The position numbers and the translations under genes were made by a program. Positions 26,496 through 35,154 of a stretch of 64,000 nucleotides of DNA are shown here, piece by piece (position 1 is the stretch's first letter; the number at the start of each line of letters is the position of its first letter). This DNA comes from Chachezhania sediminis. Lineage in GTDB: Bacteria; Pseudomonadota; Alphaproteobacteria; Rhodobacterales; Rhodobacteraceae. The notes under the pieces were generated by a model. It ran no database searches. It saw only the letters and a program-made list of their open reading frames with translations, and had not been told where the DNA came from. The DNA lies in NCBI RefSeq assembly GCF_009765275.1, contig NZ_VOPH01000009.1, positions 62,001 through 126,000 of the forward strand, in the 5' to 3' direction.

Positions 26496-26815
26496 AACAG
26501 GCAAAGCTTAACAAACCAGTCACAGTTCTTTAGTGAGGCCGCCGCCGGGTCCGGACGGGCCTGTGCCTTACGGGTTTTCACACAAGGCTCTGGCTTGCTC
26601 GGAACAGGATGACGACGCCGGGCATGGCCCGGCTACGATACTAGCACCACTTGGTACTATGCATATATACTGTGCATGTTCGCCTTTTACGGGAATTTGG
26701 CCATCTGCTACGGTTTTCCGGTCAGGCGTGGCGCTTTGGCATCGCACGGGCGGGAACCACCCGTGCGTCCAGAGCGCCTGCGCGCCGTCCCGTGAAACTG
26801 GCCGGATTGTCCGCC
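26496..26815. other. Autotransporter promoter region
   Basis: This gap separates the glycosidase stop from the autotransporter leader; no gene is evident. It holds a perfect GCCGGGC/GCCCGGC hairpin (26617-26633, 3-base loop, no T-run) and an AT-rich patch at 26650-26680 with ATGCA/TGCAT inverted halves, the likeliest place for regulation of the autotransporter. Confidence 0.45.
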
Positions 26816-29356
26816 TTACCGCGTGCCCTGCACCGGCCCGATCCGCGGCGGTTGTGTCAGGCCGCAGGGCTCTGGCGCGTCCTGGAAAGGCGTGCCGGCA
26901 TAATAGCGATTGGCAGCGGTGGCGCGGACCGTGATCTCGATCAGGTTCGGGCCTGCGTTCAGCACGCCTTCGGGGATGTCGTGGATATGGGGCGACCAGC
27001 CGCGTTCGCCCAGGGCTTGCCCGTTGACGGTCGGGGCCGAGGTCGTGGCGACCCCGGGCAGCGCCAGCTGCCACGGTCCGGCCGGGGCATCGTCCAGCAT
27101 CAGGATCAGGCGATAGATCCCGGTGCCGGGTTCGACGGGACGACCCTGCCGCTCCCACCCGCGGTCCACGGCGATGGGCGCGGGGGCGCCGCCGTCCAGC
27201 TCCAGCGTCCAGCCATCCTGCAGCACGATGGCCCGGCCGGGGTCGATCTGCGGCATAGGGGCATCCAGCCTCAGTGTGCCCGCTGCCATGCCATCGGGCG
27301 ACAGGCGCAGGCACAGGATCTGGTTCGCAGCGAGAGTCAGAGCCGTTTCCCCCGGCCCGGCATCTGCCGGTTCCAGGGTCGCATCCCGGGCGTCGAAACG
27401 GGTTAGCGACCAGACGCCGGCGCCCTTCGGGGGCGTCAGTGACGCGGTGCGCGGGTCAAGCGCGTCGTTGAAGACGGCAAGGTGCCAGTCAGCGCCGACC
27501 TTCACGGCCCTCTGCCACAGGGGAAGGCCATCGACGGCCACGACCGTGGGTCCCGGGTACAACTCGCGCAGGGCCTGCAGATCGGGATCGTCCGACGGCC
27601 CGACGACGGTGCCGGTGGGAAGGCCGTGCGGTAGGGCGTCGTCGGTGGCGGTCAGAAGACGGCTGTAGCGGTCGATGCCGATGTCGACCGCGCCGTCCAT
27701 GACCCGGCCCTGCGCCAGGCGCGCGGCATCGACAATGTCGAAACCGATCCCGGCCTCGGTCAGGGTCCTTGCCCGTTCGCCGAAGAGCGTACTGGCCGCG
27801 CCGGCCCCGCCGTGACGGCGCAGATGCTCCAAGGGGTAGACCAGCGCCACGGCGTGCTGCGGCTCGCCTTCCAGGAAGGCCGACACGCGGGACAGTTCAG
27901 CGGCGAAACCTGCGTGGAGCGGATACCAGGGTTCGAAATTGATGCCAGGCGCGAAATCGAAGCGCGGGTTGGAAAAGGCCGATGGATCGTTGTCCCAGCC
28001 ATCGGTCTGCCAGACCGCGTGCATCAGGAATTGCCGCGCGCCCGCCAGGGTATGGCGCAGCGCCTGCGCGCGCAGCGTTTCCAGCGTCAGGCCCCATTGG
28101 CCGGCGGCGCTCGACGCGCCGCGGCCGCGGCCGGTGGCATATTGTTCGACGATGCAGCGCGACCGCCCCGCGGCGCGGGCCACGCTGTCGCCCATCCGCG
28201 CCGTCAGCTGCGGTTCGAAGTTCGAGGCGTCGACGGTCGTGTCGGTGCGGAACTTGTCGACGGCGAAATAATCCATCCCCGGCGCGACCCGCGTTTCCAC
28301 CCGGCCGAACCCGTCATGCAGGCCCCATCCGCCGACATGGGCCAGCAGTTCGTGGCCCGCCAGCCCGACGCCGGCCGCATCGCACCAGCGGCGAAGCGTG
28401 CCGAAGAAGACGTCGTTCGCCCGGTCCTGGTACAGCCGGAACAGCGCGCCGCGTTGCACGTCCATGCCGGGCGCATCCTGCACCAGCGGCAGCAGCGCCT
28501 GCGCCAGAGACAAACCCGCGGCCTCCGCCAGAGCCGCGCCGAAGGATTCATCCCACAGCAGGCTGGCGCCGACGGGACCGGTCAGTCCGTCCCAGACGTA
28601 GAACCCGTTATAGGGATGGTCGAAGAACATGTAGGCGACGGTTTCGGCGAATTCTTCCGCCCCCAGCGCGTCGCGGTGGGGGGCATAGGCGACCTGCGTG
28701 AACCGGTCCGCCGCTTCGGGCAGAAGGTAGTTGATCATGCGCGAGGTGCTGGACCGGGCCGCCACGAAGACATGGACCGGTGCGTCGGCCTGCACCGCGA
28801 CCTTTGCGTGGGTGGCGGACGTGCCCGCCAGCGTCGCCCGGTCGGTCAGGTCCCGGCCCGCGTCGGTCACGGCTGCCGCGATCTGCCAGTCGCCCCATTC
28901 CGGACGGCCGCCGTCATAGACCCATTTCATGCCGGCCTCGCCCAGGCCGCCGATGAAGTCGCTGCGGATGTCCCCAAGCCGGGCGGTGCCTGCACCGGCG
29001 GGGACGGTGACCCAGAAGAGGTGCCGTTCGCGCAGGTCGTCGCGACCTTCGACGGTGCGGCCCGCGGCCATGCCGCTCATCCAGTTGTATTCGTCGTAGA
29101 TGCCGACCGTCAGGCCCATCGCCTTTGCCGTCCGCGCAGCATGTGCCCAGGCGGTGCACCAGTCGGCGTTCAGGTAGTCCGCCTGCGGATAGGCCATGCG
29201 CGCCTGGACCAGCACGGTGCCGAAGCCCGCGTCGCGGATGGATGCCAGGCCGGCCTCGATCTCTGCCCTTCCCGGCAGGTGGTGCCAGAACCAGTAGGTG
29301 GCGGGGCGGAACGGCGTGGCGGGTGTGGTGAACCACTCCGGTGCGGTCTGGGGCAT
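26816..29356 (-). CDS. Glycoside hydrolase, GH106 (alpha-L-rhamnosidase)-like
   Basis: This 846-residue protein starts FRPATYWFWHHLPGRAEIEAGLASIRDAGFGTVLVQARMAY, the usual opening of GH106-like enzymes, continues with IYDEYNWMSGMAAG, and has a central barrel-like region (YNGFYVWDGLTGPVGASLLWDES, AVDKFRTD) and C-terminal beta-rich domains. No signal peptide is seen, so it probably acts on oligosaccharides after import. The ATG at 29356 is backed by AAAGGA 8 bases upstream; the longer upstream frame is the permease gene read out of phase. It sits 23 bp after a sugar ABC permease, supporting a role in using the imported glycan or glycoside. The exact sugar is unknown. Confidence 0.75.
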   Translation of the reverse strand: MPQTAPEWFTTPATPFRPATYWFWHHLPGRAEIEAGLASIRDAGFGTVLVQARMAYPQADYLNADWCTAWAHAARTAKAMGLTVGIYDEYNWMSGMAAGRTVEGRDDLRERHLFWVTVPAGAGTARLGDIRSDFIGGLGEAGMKWVYDGGRPEWGDWQIAAAVTDAGRDLTDRATLAGTSATHAKVAVQADAPVHVFVAARSSTSRMINYLLPEAADRFTQVAYAPHRDALGAEEFAETVAYMFFDHPYNGFYVWDGLTGPVGASLLWDESFGAALAEAAGLSLAQALLPLVQDAPGMDVQRGALFRLYQDRANDVFFGTLRRWCDAAGVGLAGHELLAHVGGWGLHDGFGRVETRVAPGMDYFAVDKFRTDTTVDASNFEPQLTARMGDSVARAAGRSRCIVEQYATGRGRGASSAAGQWGLTLETLRAQALRHTLAGARQFLMHAVWQTDGWDNDPSAFSNPRFDFAPGINFEPWYPLHAGFAAELSRVSAFLEGEPQHAVALVYPLEHLRRHGGAGAASTLFGERARTLTEAGIGFDIVDAARLAQGRVMDGAVDIGIDRYSRLLTATDDALPHGLPTGTVVGPSDDPDLQALRELYPGPTVVAVDGLPLWQRAVKVGADWHLAVFNDALDPRTASLTPPKGAGVWSLTRFDARDATLEPADAGPGETALTLAANQILCLRLSPDGMAAGTLRLDAPMPQIDPGRAIVLQDGWTLELDGGAPAPIAVDRGWERQGRPVEPGTGIYRLILMLDDAPAGPWQLALPGVATTSAPTVNGQALGERGWSPHIHDIPEGVLNAGPNLIEITVRATAANRYYAGTPFQDAPEPCGLTQPPRIGPVQGTR

Positions 29357-29379
29357 GTTCGAAATCCTTTCGGCGGGGT

Positions 29380-30231
29380 TCAGCCCTTCACGGCGCCGCC
29401 GGTCAGGCCGGCCACGAACTGCTTCTGTGCCAGCAGGTACAGCGCCAGCAGCGGCAGCGTCGCCATGGTCAGCGCGGCGAAGAGCGCCGGGTAGTCGGTG
29501 GCATAGCGGCCAGTGAAGCTGACAAGACCCACGGGGATCGTCTCGCGCGCGGGGTCGCGGATGATCAGGCTGGCCAGGAAATATTCGTTCCAGGCGGTGG
29601 TCCCGACAAAGACCGCCTGCGCGGCCAGCCCGGGACGGGCCAGCGGCAGCATCACCCGCCAGAAGGCGCTGAAACGGGTGCAGCCTTCCAGCCGCGCGGC
29701 CTCCTCGATCTCGGCCGGAAGGGACTGGAAGAAAGCGCACATGAGGAATGTGGAAAAGGCCACGGCCTGCGCGGAATAGACCAGCACCAGCGCCAGCCGC
29801 GTGTTCAGAAGGCCCAGCTGTGCGATGACCGAAAAGACCGGGATCGCGGTCACGCCGAAGGGGATCATGATCCCCAGCAGCAGGGCGCCATAGGCCAGCG
29901 ACCGGCCGCGGAAGTCCATCGACGTGATCGCATAAGCCGCGATCGACGTCACCGGGAGGGTGATCGCCAGTGTGCCGAAGGTGACGATCGCAGAGTTCAG
30001 GAACTTGATCCCTAACCCGCCCCGCACCCAGGCGTCGGGAAAGTTCCGCCACTGCGGATCGGCGGGCAGGCCCCAGATGTTGGTATAGAACTCGCCGCCG
30101 GATTTCAGCGATCCCAGGGCCATCCAAACCAGCGGATATAGCGCCAGCACCGCCATGATCGCCATCAGCAGATAGCTGGCGACCCGTGGCGCGATCGAGG
30201 AGCGTCGGCCTTCGGTGACCATGGTGCTCAT
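29380..30231 (-). CDS. Carbohydrate ABC transporter permease (MalG type)
   Basis: The 283-residue permease has six hydrophobic helices and the coupling EAA motif EEAARLEGCTRFSAFWRVMLPLARPG near residues 190-215, followed by the MalG-type FVGTTAWNEYFLASLII. It forms the membrane pore with the upstream permease. The start overlaps the preceding stop by 4 bp (ATGA). Confidence 0.92.
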   Translation of the reverse strand: MSTMVTEGRRSSIAPRVASYLLMAIMAVLALYPLVWMALGSLKSGGEFYTNIWGLPADPQWRNFPDAWVRGGLGIKFLNSAIVTFGTLAITLPVTSIAAYAITSMDFRGRSLAYGALLLGIMIPFGVTAIPVFSVIAQLGLLNTRLALVLVYSAQAVAFSTFLMCAFFQSLPAEIEEAARLEGCTRFSAFWRVMLPLARPGLAAQAVFVGTTAWNEYFLASLIIRDPARETIPVGLVSFTGRYATDYPALFAALTMATLPLLALYLLAQKQFVAGLTGGAVKG

Positions 30232-31139
30232 CCCCGGCCCCTCTGCCGCATCAGCAGGAACTGGACCGCGCCCAGCACGGCCACGATCAGGAACAGAATT
30301 ACGCTCATCGCGTCGGCCTTGCCGAAATTGTTGAAGCGGAAGGCGGTGGTGGTGATCCAGGTCAGGGCAACCTCGGTCGAATGGAAGGGGCCGCCCTGAG
30401 TCATCACGCGGACCAGGTCATAGTTCGACACGAAGGCGCCGACGATGGACAGAAGCACGCTGAAGGCCACCACCGGCATCAGCAGGGGCAGCGTCACGTG
30501 GCGAAAGACCTGACGTGGTTTGCCTTCCAGCCGGCCGGCCTCGATCAGTTCCGACGGGATGGTCTGAAGACCCGCCAGGAACAGCACGGTGTGATAGCCG
30601 GTCCATTTCCAGACATCGACGAACATGATGGAATAAAGCGCGATGTCCGGGTCGCTCAGCCAGCCCTGGATCAGGCCCTGCAGGCCCAGGGCCCACAGCA
30701 CCGCGTTCAGCAGGCCGAAGGTCGGGTCGAAGATCCAGCTCCACAAGACGCCCACGACGACGAAGGACAGGACGACAGGCGTGAAGGACGCCGTGCGGAA
30801 GAACCCCCGCCCACGCAGCGGCCGGTTCAGCAGCAGCGCCAGGCCAAGGGCCAGCAGGTTCTTTGCGACGGTCACGCCGAAGGCATAGATGAAGGTGTTG
30901 TGCATCGCCTTCCAGAACACCTTGTCACCGAAGACGAAGCGATAGTTGTCGAGGCCCAGCCAGGCCATCTGGCCCAACCCGTCCCAGCGGTGCAGGCTGA
31001 TCCAGACGGCATGTCCCATCGGCCAGATGACGAACAGCAGGAACAGCAGAAGCGCCGGCGCCACGAAGGCCCAGCCGGTCAGGTCGGTGCGCAACCGCCG
31101 CGCGCGCGCTGCGCGAGAAAGGGCGGGTGCACCGGTCAC
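30228..31139 (-). CDS. Carbohydrate ABC transporter permease (MalF type)
   Basis: The 303-residue protein has six helices, an N-terminal ALLLFLLFVIWPMGHAVWISLHRWDG segment and the EAA loop SELIEAGRLEGKPRQVFRHVTLPLLMPV. It overlaps the ATPase gene by 4 bp upstream and the MalG-type gene by 4 bp downstream, so the three are translationally coupled. Confidence 0.92.
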   Translation of the reverse strand: MTGAPALSRAARARRLRTDLTGWAFVAPALLLFLLFVIWPMGHAVWISLHRWDGLGQMAWLGLDNYRFVFGDKVFWKAMHNTFIYAFGVTVAKNLLALGLALLLNRPLRGRGFFRTASFTPVVLSFVVVGVLWSWIFDPTFGLLNAVLWALGLQGLIQGWLSDPDIALYSIMFVDVWKWTGYHTVLFLAGLQTIPSELIEAGRLEGKPRQVFRHVTLPLLMPVVAFSVLLSIVGAFVSNYDLVRVMTQGGPFHSTEVALTWITTTAFRFNNFGKADAMSVILFLIVAVLGAVQFLLMRQRGRG

Positions 31140-32224
31140 AACGCGCGCTCCGTTTCTGTGTCGAACAGGCGGATCTCGCTCGTTTCCAGTTCAAGGCGGA
31201 CCGTCTCGCCCTCCTTTGCCGCGGCAAAGGGGCCCAGTTTGGCGCAGATCGGCGCGGTGCCCAGCCGTACATGGACCAGCGTTTCCGCACCCAGCGTTTC
31301 GACCAGTTCGACCCGCGCCTCGACGATGCCGGGCCCGTCGGGCGTGCCGGGGACGGCGGCGCCCACATGTTCGGGCCGCAGGCCCATGGTCACCCGGCGG
31401 CCGGGGGTCATGCCGGGCCGTGCGGCCAGCGCGGGGGGCAGGGGCAGGACCGGACCGCGATCCAGCCGCAGGGCCGGGCCGTCGACGATTTCGGCCTCGC
31501 TGAAGTTCATCCGCGGGGTGCCGACGAAGCCCGCCACGAACTTCGTGGCCGGGTTGCGATAGATCTCGGCCGGGGGGGCGGCCTGTTCGATCCTGCCGTC
31601 GCGCATGACGACCACGGTATCGGCCAGGGTCATCGCCTCGACCTGGTCATGGGTCACGTAAAGCGTCGTTGTGCCGATGGATTGGTGCAGCTTCTTCAGC
31701 TCCGCCCGCATCTGGCCCCGCAGCTGGGCATCCAGGTTCGACAGCGGTTCGTCGAACAGAAAGGCCTTCGGTTCCCGCACGATGGCGCGGCCCATGGCGA
31801 CCCGCTGGCGCTGTCCGCCCGACAGGGCATTGGGCCGGCGGTCCAGCAGGGCCGTCAGTTCCAGCGTTTCGGCGGCGGCTTCGACTTTGCGGCGGATCTC
31901 GTCCTTTGCCACGCCCCGCATCTTCAGGCCAAAGCCGATATTGTCGCGCACGGTCATGTGGGGGAACAGGGCATAGTTCTGGAACACCATCGACACGCCG
32001 CGATCCCGCGGTTCGTCATGGGTCACCACCCGGTCGCCGATCCGGATCTCGCCTGCGGTGACCTCCTCCAGTCCCGCGATCATCCGCAGCGTCGTCGACT
32101 TGCCGCAGCCCGATGGGCCCACAAGGGCCACGAAAGCGCCGTCGGGGATTTCCAGATCGATGCCGTGGACGGTGGTCTTGCCGGACCAGGCCTTGGTAAG
32201 ATTGCTGAGCGCGAGTGTGGCCAA
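31136..32224 (-). CDS. Carbohydrate ABC transporter ATP-binding protein (UgpC/MsmK type)
   Basis: This 362-residue ATPase has Walker A GPSGCGKST, Q-loop, signature LSGGQRQRVAMGRAIV, Walker B FLFDEPLSNLD, the H-loop in LYVTHDQVEAMTLAD, and a C-terminal TOBE regulatory domain ending ETSEIRLFDTETERAL. The TOBE domain places it with the CUT1 sugar importers. It is the first gene of the leftward operon; the binding protein gene is divergent, 228 bp away. Confidence 0.94.
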   Translation of the reverse strand: MATLALSNLTKAWSGKTTVHGIDLEIPDGAFVALVGPSGCGKSTTLRMIAGLEEVTAGEIRIGDRVVTHDEPRDRGVSMVFQNYALFPHMTVRDNIGFGLKMRGVAKDEIRRKVEAAAETLELTALLDRRPNALSGGQRQRVAMGRAIVREPKAFLFDEPLSNLDAQLRGQMRAELKKLHQSIGTTTLYVTHDQVEAMTLADTVVVMRDGRIEQAAPPAEIYRNPATKFVAGFVGTPRMNFSEAEIVDGPALRLDRGPVLPLPPALAARPGMTPGRRVTMGLRPEHVGAAVPGTPDGPGIVEARVELVETLGAETLVHVRLGTAPICAKLGPFAAAKEGETVRLELETSEIRLFDTETERAL

Positions 32225-32452
32225 GGCCGGTCAGCCCCCATTCATAGTGCAGGACATGGCAGACCCCGCCGGGAGATCCGCGTGCGGGAAGGGCTAGCAT
32301 GGTTACAAAAATTGGCACAAGGTTGGAAAATGGAAATCGAGTCCGGAAATCTGGACGGCTCTGTTGACATGATGATTTTTTGACCCAAGCGTCCGGCGGT
32401 GAAACTTGCCCCCAGCGTTCCGTGGACCGGGCGCCCTGCACAGGAGGTTCCC
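32225..32452. promoter_or_regulatory. Divergent promoter region of the sugar importer
   Basis: The region between the ATPase start (leftward) and the binding-protein start (rightward) is AT-richer from about 32300 to 32390 and includes a TTGACA hexamer at 32363 on the plus strand. It must hold promoters for both halves of the importer. No convincing palindromic operator was found. Confidence 0.5.
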
Positions 32453-33835
32453 TTGACCGACACCAGAATGTTTCCCGCGGCAGTTGGCCTGGCGCTTTTG
32501 TCCGCCAGCGTGACGCTGCCGGTCCCGGCTTTGGCCCAGTTCGGCGACGACTGCGTGCTGCACGTGCTGGGCACGGCCAAGAACTCGCCCGAGGAAGAGG
32601 CCGGTTGGGACAAGGTCGCGGCCAACTTCGCGAAGGCCTATGGCTGCGACGTGGAAATGCGCTGGACCGGCCAGTGGAACGAGATGCCGCAGAACCTGGC
32701 CGCCGCGCGGCTGGCGGGCGAGGCGGTGGACGTCGTCTACAACACCGGCACGATCAATGCGTCGCTGGCGGCCTCGGGCATCCTGATGGACATCACGCCC
32801 GTGGTCGAACCCTTTGCCGCCCGCTTCGCCGGCGGCTCGCTGGGCCAGTACACCTTGGGCGACCGGGTCTGGGCGGTGCCGGTCAGCGACAGTTCGACCG
32901 CGGCCTTCGTCTATAACAAGACCATGTTCGACGAACTGGGCCTGACACCGCCCGAGACGTTCGACGAACTGGTGGCAGTGGGCCAGGCCGTGGCCGATGG
33001 CAAGCCTGGCGTGCAGCCCATGGTCCAGCGCGGACAGGACGTGGGCTACTGGCCGATGTGGTTCATGGAGACCTTTGCCCAGACCACCGGCAACAAATCG
33101 ATCGAGGCGGTGTCGGCCGCGCTGAGCGGTGACGGCAGTTTTGACACGCCCGAAGTGGCCCAGGCGCTGGAGGCGCTGAAGGGCTTCGTCGATGGCGGGC
33201 TTCTGAACATCTCTACGCTCAACGTTGGCCGCGACGCGATGCGGGCGACCTTCCTTCAGGGCCGGGCGGCGATGCTGTACGGCGGCACGTGGGAACTGGG
33301 CGCCGTGCGCCGCGCGGATCCGGATTTCGAGATCGGCGTCTTCGAATTCCCGCTGGTGACCGATGCGGCAGGCGTCGTGTCGCAGCATGGGGGCGGCGCG
33401 GACGTGGCCTGGTCGATTCCGTCCTTCATTGCGCCGGACATGATCCCCGTGGCCGCCCAGTTCTTGGAATTCATCAGCCGTCCCGACCAGGCCGAACTGC
33501 TGCTGGCACCGCTGAACCCGCTGATCCCGTCGGTCGTGGGCGTGGCGCCGGGCGACGAACCGTTGGCCCCGCAGCTGATCGAGGATTTCGCACCCCACAC
33601 CATCAGCTATCTGGACTGGATCTGGCCCACCGAACTGAACGACGTGATCGCGCAGGCCATTCCTGCGGTCATGTTCGACCAGATGACGGCCGAGGAGGCC
33701 GCGGCCGAGATCCAAGCCAATTTGGAACGCATCCGCGTCGAAAGCGACTATGCCTTCGACTGGTGGACGACCTGGTCCGAGGACGAGTTGGCTGCCGTCA
33801 CCATCCAGGACGTGCCCGAGATCGAGGTCAAGTGA
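32453..33835 (+). CDS. Sugar ABC transporter substrate-binding protein
   Basis: The 460-residue extracellular solute-binding protein family 1 member has a signal peptide (about residues 1-28, ending VPALAQ), then LHVLGTAKNSPEEEAGWDKVAANFAKAYG, VYNTGTINASLAASGILMDITPVVE and VPVSDSSTAAFVYNKTMFDELGLTPPETFDEL. It captures an oligosaccharide or sugar derivative for the divergent MalFG/UgpC-type importer. The start is a TTG (32453) because a perfect AGGAGG lies 5 bases ahead; an ATG five codons later has no such site. Confidence 0.9.
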   Translation: MTDTRMFPAAVGLALLSASVTLPVPALAQFGDDCVLHVLGTAKNSPEEEAGWDKVAANFAKAYGCDVEMRWTGQWNEMPQNLAAARLAGEAVDVVYNTGTINASLAASGILMDITPVVEPFAARFAGGSLGQYTLGDRVWAVPVSDSSTAAFVYNKTMFDELGLTPPETFDELVAVGQAVADGKPGVQPMVQRGQDVGYWPMWFMETFAQTTGNKSIEAVSAALSGDGSFDTPEVAQALEALKGFVDGGLLNISTLNVGRDAMRATFLQGRAAMLYGGTWELGAVRRADPDFEIGVFEFPLVTDAAGVVSQHGGGADVAWSIPSFIAPDMIPVAAQFLEFISRPDQAELLLAPLNPLIPSVVGVAPGDEPLAPQLIEDFAPHTISYLDWIWPTELNDVIAQAIPAVMFDQMTAEEAAAEIQANLERIRVESDYAFDWWTTWSEDELAAVTIQDVPEIEVK

Positions 33836-33889
33836 CCTGACCCGGGCCCGGGCCAGCCCCGTGCCCCCAGAATCGTCTGGGACAAGGTG

Positions 33890-33922
33890 AAGGCCGGCGT
33901 CATGAAGCGCCGGCCTTCGTTT
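33890..33922 (+). terminator. Rho-independent terminator after the sugar-binding protein gene
   Basis: AAGGCCGGCG (33890-33899) pairs perfectly with CGCCGGCCTT (33908-33917) around an 8-base loop and is followed by CGTTT. It ends the plus-strand transcript and overlaps the broken 3' end of the amidase remnant on the other strand. Confidence 0.7.
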
Positions 33923-34332
33923 GACGACGCCCATCGACAAGGCCGAGGTCTTGGTCAGCCCGATGAGCACCGCCCCCGATGCCCGCAGGACCGAACCGTC
34001 CTCGGGCGCGATCAGGTCCTTGAAGGCGGGCCGCCGTTGGCCGTGGCGCGGGCCTTCATGTCGGCGTTCATCCTGGTCGTGACCGGCACGCCATGCAGGA
34101 TGCCCAATTCCTCGCGCCGCGCGCCGTCCGTGTCGTCGGCGCGGGCGCCTTCAAGGGCTTCCTCGGGCAGTGCGTCGACCATGGCACCCAGCTTCAGTTT
34201 CACGGCTTTCATGCGCGCGATCGCGGCTTCGGTTGGGTCGACGCCGGAAAGGTCGCCCACGGCAATCGCAGTGGCCAGTTCGGCCGCGGTCCGGGGCCAG
34301 AACTCGTCACGCAACGCCAGGTCTTCCGGCGT
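33923..34332 (-). pseudogene. Broken amidase (amidase-signature family) remnant
   Basis: Reading leftward from about 34332, a frame encodes an amidase N-terminus: EDLALRDEFWPRTAAELATAIAVGDLS, a conserved helix, and LGILHGVPVTTRMNADMKARATANGG. A one-base frameshift at the following GGCCCGCC then moves the homology into another frame (PAFKDLIAPEDG, GAVLIGLTKTSALSMG). There is no credible start codon: an in-frame TGA stands just before the first homologous residue. Everything past the region around the active site, including the catalytic serines, is missing. It lies 40 bp after phnX on the same strand and may have been the last gene of that operon. Confidence 0.75.
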
Positions 34333-34374
34333 TCAATCGCTGAAAACGGCCGCCGTGACGCAGCCGCAACAGGG

Positions 34375-35154
34375 TCAGGCCTCCAGCGACCGCAGCAGCG
34401 CCGGCAGGTCGGCCACGGTGTCGATCACGTAATCGGCTCCGGCGGCCTTCAGGATCGCGGTGGCATGATCGCGCAGGCGCTGTACCTCGTCCGCGGGCAG
34501 GGCGGCCAGTTCCTGCGGCGTCTTGCCCACGGCATTGCCGGACATGGCGACGCCCACGGTCAGGCAGCCCGCGGCCACCCCTTCGCCGATCCCCGGAGCG
34601 GTATCGTCGACCTTGATCACGGCAGAGGGAGGATAGACCACCAGGTCGATCATGCACTTGTACATGCCCAGGGGCCCGGGCCGGCCTTCGGCCAGATCGT
34701 CAGAGCAGACGAGGTTGTCCGGGGAATAGCCGTTGGCCGCCGCCACCGGCAGCACGTTTTCCATGATCGACCGGGTATAGCCCGTGGTCGACCCGATCTT
34801 CAGCCCCATGGCGCGCAGTTCGTCGACGGCTTCCTTGGCGCCCGGAACAAGGTCGGCGTAATCGGCCGCGACCTTCTCGTTCATCGGCACGAAGACCTTG
34901 TAGACCGTGTCGACATCTTCGTCCGTGGGGGCGCGGCCATGTTTCGCTTCCCATAGGGCGGCAATTTCCGGCATGTCCATCATCGCGCGGATGTGGTCCC
35001 ATTTGGCCGATCCCATGGGCCCGCGGGCCTGTTCGATGGTCGCCTCGACCCCGAACTGGGCAAAGGCCTTCACGAAGACGCCCATCGGCGCAAAGGACCC
35101 GAAATCGACGATGGTTCCGGCCCAGTCGAACACGGCGGCCTTGAAACGGGTCAT
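34375..35154 (-). CDS. phnX: Phosphonoacetaldehyde hydrolase
   Basis: The 259-residue HAD-family enzyme hydrolyses phosphonoacetaldehyde to acetaldehyde and phosphate. It shows the nucleophile motif FDWAGTIVD (Asp10), the Schiff-base lysine Lys51 in GPMGSAKWDH, the SSTTGYTRS-type motif (GSTTGYT) and the Mg-binding VKVDDT-type motif (IKVDDTAPGIGEG). Its start overlaps the phnW stop by 4 bp, so the two enzymes are made together for breakdown of 2-aminoethylphosphonate. Confidence 0.95.
   Translation of the reverse strand: MTRFKAAVFDWAGTIVDFGSFAPMGVFVKAFAQFGVEATIEQARGPMGSAKWDHIRAMMDMPEIAALWEAKHGRAPTDEDVDTVYKVFVPMNEKVAADYADLVPGAKEAVDELRAMGLKIGSTTGYTRSIMENVLPVAAANGYSPDNLVCSDDLAEGRPGPLGMYKCMIDLVVYPPSAVIKVDDTAPGIGEGVAAGCLTVGVAMSGNAVGKTPQELAALPADEVQRLRDHATAILKAAGADYVIDTVADLPALLRSLEA

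Noticed and set aside
26650-26680. Possible fifth paired TGTAT operator (TGCATAT...TGTGCAT)
   Set aside because: The spacing is 13 and the second half does not fit TGTAT; it is more simply an AT-rich promoter patch.
29357-30127. 1103-residue fusion of permease and glycosidase suggested by one open frame
   Set aside because: The upstream part is the MalG-type permease read out of phase; a good ribosome site and family N-terminus start at 29356.
32313-32330. Sigma-54-like TGGCAC element in the sugar importer promoter
   Set aside because: The -12 GC dinucleotide is missing (GG instead) and no sigma-54 activator gene is nearby.
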